From Treponema sp. (GTDB lineage Bacteria > Spirochaetota > Spirochaetia > Treponematales > Treponemataceae): 7,598 nucleotides of DNA. This document shows, piece after piece, positions 6,005 through 7,598 of this stretch (position 1 is its first letter; every line of letters starts with the position of its first letter). The position numbers and the translations under genes were made by a program. The stretch is from assembly GCA_022510885.1 (NCBI GenBank), contig JAFLSP010000007.1, positions 1 through 7,598 on the forward strand, given 5' to 3'. The notes below the pieces were generated by a model that saw nothing but the letters and a program-made list of their open reading frames with translations, made no database searches and was not told where the DNA came from.

Positions 6005-7528
6005 TCACGCATTCGTCTCGTTGCGTACTACGTCGTCCATGTCGCACGGAATCGGCTTGCCGTCCGCGCCGGGCGTTGAGCCGCCGGCGACGTATTTGGC
6101 GAGCAGTCCTAGTCCCAGTTTCGCGTTTGTGATGATGCCCGGACCGGCAATGCAGCCGCCCTCGCAGCACATCACTTCCACCAGGTTGGGCGCGTCGGGC
6201 GCGAGCGGTGCCTTGCCCGCGACCATCTTCCCCCAGGCTTGCAACTGCCGCACCGCAGGCTTGGTCATGCCGTTGACGATATAGGGCTTGAGCTTGCTCT
6301 TGTCCTTGACGCGCAGGCGGACGCTTTCCGCCACGCCGCCAATCTTGGCAAAGTTGCGCCCGCTCACGGTGGGAACGTACTTGCCCGTCGTCCCCTCCAT
6401 CTTGGTGATGTCGATTTCCATTGCGGCAAGAAGCGCGTCGATTTCGTCCACGCTGAGCGCGTAGTCAACGAATTCATCGTCAAAGGCCTCGCGGCGCTTT
6501 GCAAGGCACGGCCCGATGAACACGGTGACGCACTCGGGGTCGGCTTTTTTCGCCAGTTCGCCGGTGTAGTGCATGGGGCTTCTCGTCGTGCTGATTGCGG
6601 GAACGATGTCCGGCACGTGAATCTGCGCGAGCCGCACCCAGGCAGGGCAGCAGCTCGTCGTCATCATCGGTGCGCCCTCTGCCATGCGCTCCTCAAATTC
6701 GTGCGCCTCACGGTCGGCGGTGATGTCCGCACCGATGGCGACTTCCCACACTTTTGCGAAGCCCGCCTTGCGCAGCGCGCTTTCCAGTTGCCCCGGCTGC
6801 GCTTTGAACTGCCCGGCGACGGCGGGCGCATATATCGCGTGGACTTTCTTTCCGCTCTGAATCTGGCGGATAACGTCGGTCAGCTGGCTTCTCGGTTGCA
6901 TCGCGCCGAAGGGGCACACGCGACGGCACGCGCCGCAGAACGTGCATTTCTCGTAGTCGATGTGCTCAATGCCGTTTTCGTCCTTGTACAGCGCGTTCAC
7001 AGGACAGGCGTTCTCGCACGGCGGCGCAAAACCGACGATGACGTGATACGAGCAGTTCTGATGGCACAGCCCGCAGCCGATGCACGCCTCGCGGTCGATG
7101 TGCGCGCGATGGTTGACGACCTCAATCGCCTTCTTGGGGCAGTTCACCACGCACGGTCGCGCCTCGCAGCCCTGGCAAAGGCTCGTCACGTAAAAATGCG
7201 CCGACTTGCACCCGTGGCAGGCATCCGTAAGCATCGTCATAAACGGAAAGTCCGGCTTTTCGCGCGACAAGGCCTCTTCAACGTAGGCGGAAAGCGGCTT
7301 GGAGCTGTCCGTCTTTTCCACAAGGAGACCCAAGTCAGCCAGGATGCGCGCGCGCACGGCCGCCCGGTCAGCGGCAAGGTCTTTGCGCACCGGAACGGCA
7401 TCGTCGGGAATCAGTTCCTCGGGAATCGCGTCGATGTTTTCGGCAAGCGTGCCAGCCAGTTGCAGCTGCACCACACGGATAAGTACCGCCCTCTTCATGG
7501 CGGTCAAACGGTTGTTTACATTCAGCAT
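6005..7528 (-). CDS. Monomeric [FeFe] hydrogenase (group B-like)
   Basis: This 507-residue enzyme should couple ferredoxin to H+/H2 turnover in the cytosol. An N-terminal helical region (1-100) is followed by Cys-rich FeS motifs: C104/C107, C118/C121, C126/C130, a C-I-G-C-G-L-C-H-Q-N-C set at C149-C159, C171/C175, and C-T-F-C-G-A-C-R-R-V-C at C195-C205. The H-cluster domain has all three signatures: T-S-C-C-P-A-W (291-297), G-P-C-L-A-K (339-344) and E-V-M-C-C-E-G-G-C (451-459). The expected ligands are C294, C341, C455 and C459, and C293 matches the proton-transfer Cys. Gly339 replaces the Met found in group A enzymes such as Clostridium CpI. There is no small subunit and no maturase gene in the window. 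I chose the ATG at 7528 because AGGTGG lies 6 nt before it; a GTG at 7555 would add nine residues but sits upstream of the predicted transcript start. It is transcribed towards the efflux operon. Confidence 0.93.
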   Translation of the reverse strand: MLNVNNRLTAMKRAVLIRVVQLQLAGTLAENIDAIPEELIPDDAVPVRKDLAADRAAVRARILADLGLLVEKTDSSKPLSAYVEEALSREKPDFPFMTMLTDACHGCKSAHFYVTSLCQGCEARPCVVNCPKKAIEVVNHRAHIDREACIGCGLCHQNCSYHVIVGFAPPCENACPVNALYKDENGIEHIDYEKCTFCGACRRVCPFGAMQPRSQLTDVIRQIQSGKKVHAIYAPAVAGQFKAQPGQLESALRKAGFAKVWEVAIGADITADREAHEFEERMAEGAPMMTTSCCPAWVRLAQIHVPDIVPAISTTRSPMHYTGELAKKADPECVTVFIGPCLAKRREAFDDEFVDYALSVDEIDALLAAMEIDITKMEGTTGKYVPTVSGRNFAKIGGVAESVRLRVKDKSKLKPYIVNGMTKPAVRQLQAWGKMVAGKAPLAPDAPNLVEVMCCEGGCIAGPGIITNAKLGLGLLAKYVAGGSTPGADGKPIPCDMDDVVRNETNA

Positions 7529-7534
7529 ATCGTC

Positions 7535-7540
7535 CCACCT
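7535..7540 (-). promoter_or_regulatory. Ribosome binding site deciding the hydrogenase start
   Basis: AGGTGG on the - strand lies 6 nt before the ATG at 7528 and differs from AGGAGG by one base. No comparable purine-rich site precedes the in-frame GTG at 7555, so the downstream ATG is favoured. Confidence 0.6.
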
Positions 7541-7546
7541 GCATTC

Positions 7547-7575
7547 ATTATACACTATGTGCGGAATAATTTAAA
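7547..7575 (-). promoter_or_regulatory. Predicted sigma70-type promoter of the hydrogenase gene
   Basis: Read on the - strand, TTTAAA (7570-7575, four of six matches to TTGACA) is followed by a 17-nt spacer and a perfect TATAAT (7547-7552). Transcription would start near 7540, giving a leader of only about 12 nt before the ATG at 7528. The region is AT-rich compared with the genes. No operator was recognised, but the window ends 23 nt further upstream. Confidence 0.65.
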
Positions 7576-7598
7576 GCAGAAAACAGCGGAGCGCGACG

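Noticed and set aside
6067..6089. GC-rich inverted repeat (6-bp stem CGCCGG/CCGGCG, 11-nt loop) as a terminator for the + operon
   Set aside because: The stem is short, no T-tract follows, and it lies inside the hydrogenase coding region, where such chance repeats are common.

Overview
The window shows part of a bacterial chromosome holding a five-gene operon on the + strand (bases 1-5999) and one convergent gene on the - strand (6005-7528). A spirochaete, most likely a Treponema-like anaerobe, is the best guess. The reasons are: an adaptor lipoprotein that lacks the alpha-hairpin, as described for Borrelia BesA; a loose lipobox; a cytidylate-kinase-like protein of a type I recall from treponemes; and a stand-alone [FeFe] hydrogenase, which implies fermentative anaerobic life. 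The small PII-like gene beside the pump is also known from Bacteroidota, so that phylum is the main alternative. Most of the window is clearly richer in G+C than the classic treponemes.

Layout: bases 1-359 are the 3' end of a TolC-family outer-membrane channel gene. Bases 381-1313 encode a periplasmic adaptor lipoprotein. Bases 1341-4790 encode an RND inner-membrane pump with an unusual Ala/Glu/Lys-rich C-terminal tail. Bases 4790-5167 encode a small PII-like, transporter-associated protein of the PG0541 type. Bases 5169-5999 encode a cytidylate-kinase-like protein that appears to end in a BON domain. Gaps between these genes are 21, 27, -1 and 1 nt, and each gene has a Shine-Dalgarno-like sequence, so they look like one transcript with translational coupling at its 3' end. 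The promoter of this operon lies upstream of the window.

The first three proteins form a complete tripartite efflux system: outer-membrane channel, adaptor and proton-driven pump. The last two are predicted cytosolic and are not standard pump parts. Their tight coupling to the pump gene, with the long cytoplasmic tail on the pump, suggests a cytosolic sensing or regulatory module. This is inference and is the most interesting unexplained part of the window.

On the other strand lies a monomeric [FeFe] hydrogenase with a cysteine-rich FeS relay and the complete set of H-cluster cysteines. Its likely promoter and start codon are visible at the right edge. Only 5 nt separate its stop codon from that of the kinase-like gene, with no obvious terminator between them. 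No tRNA, rRNA, CRISPR array or mobile element was seen, and no stretch over 300 nt lacks a gene.
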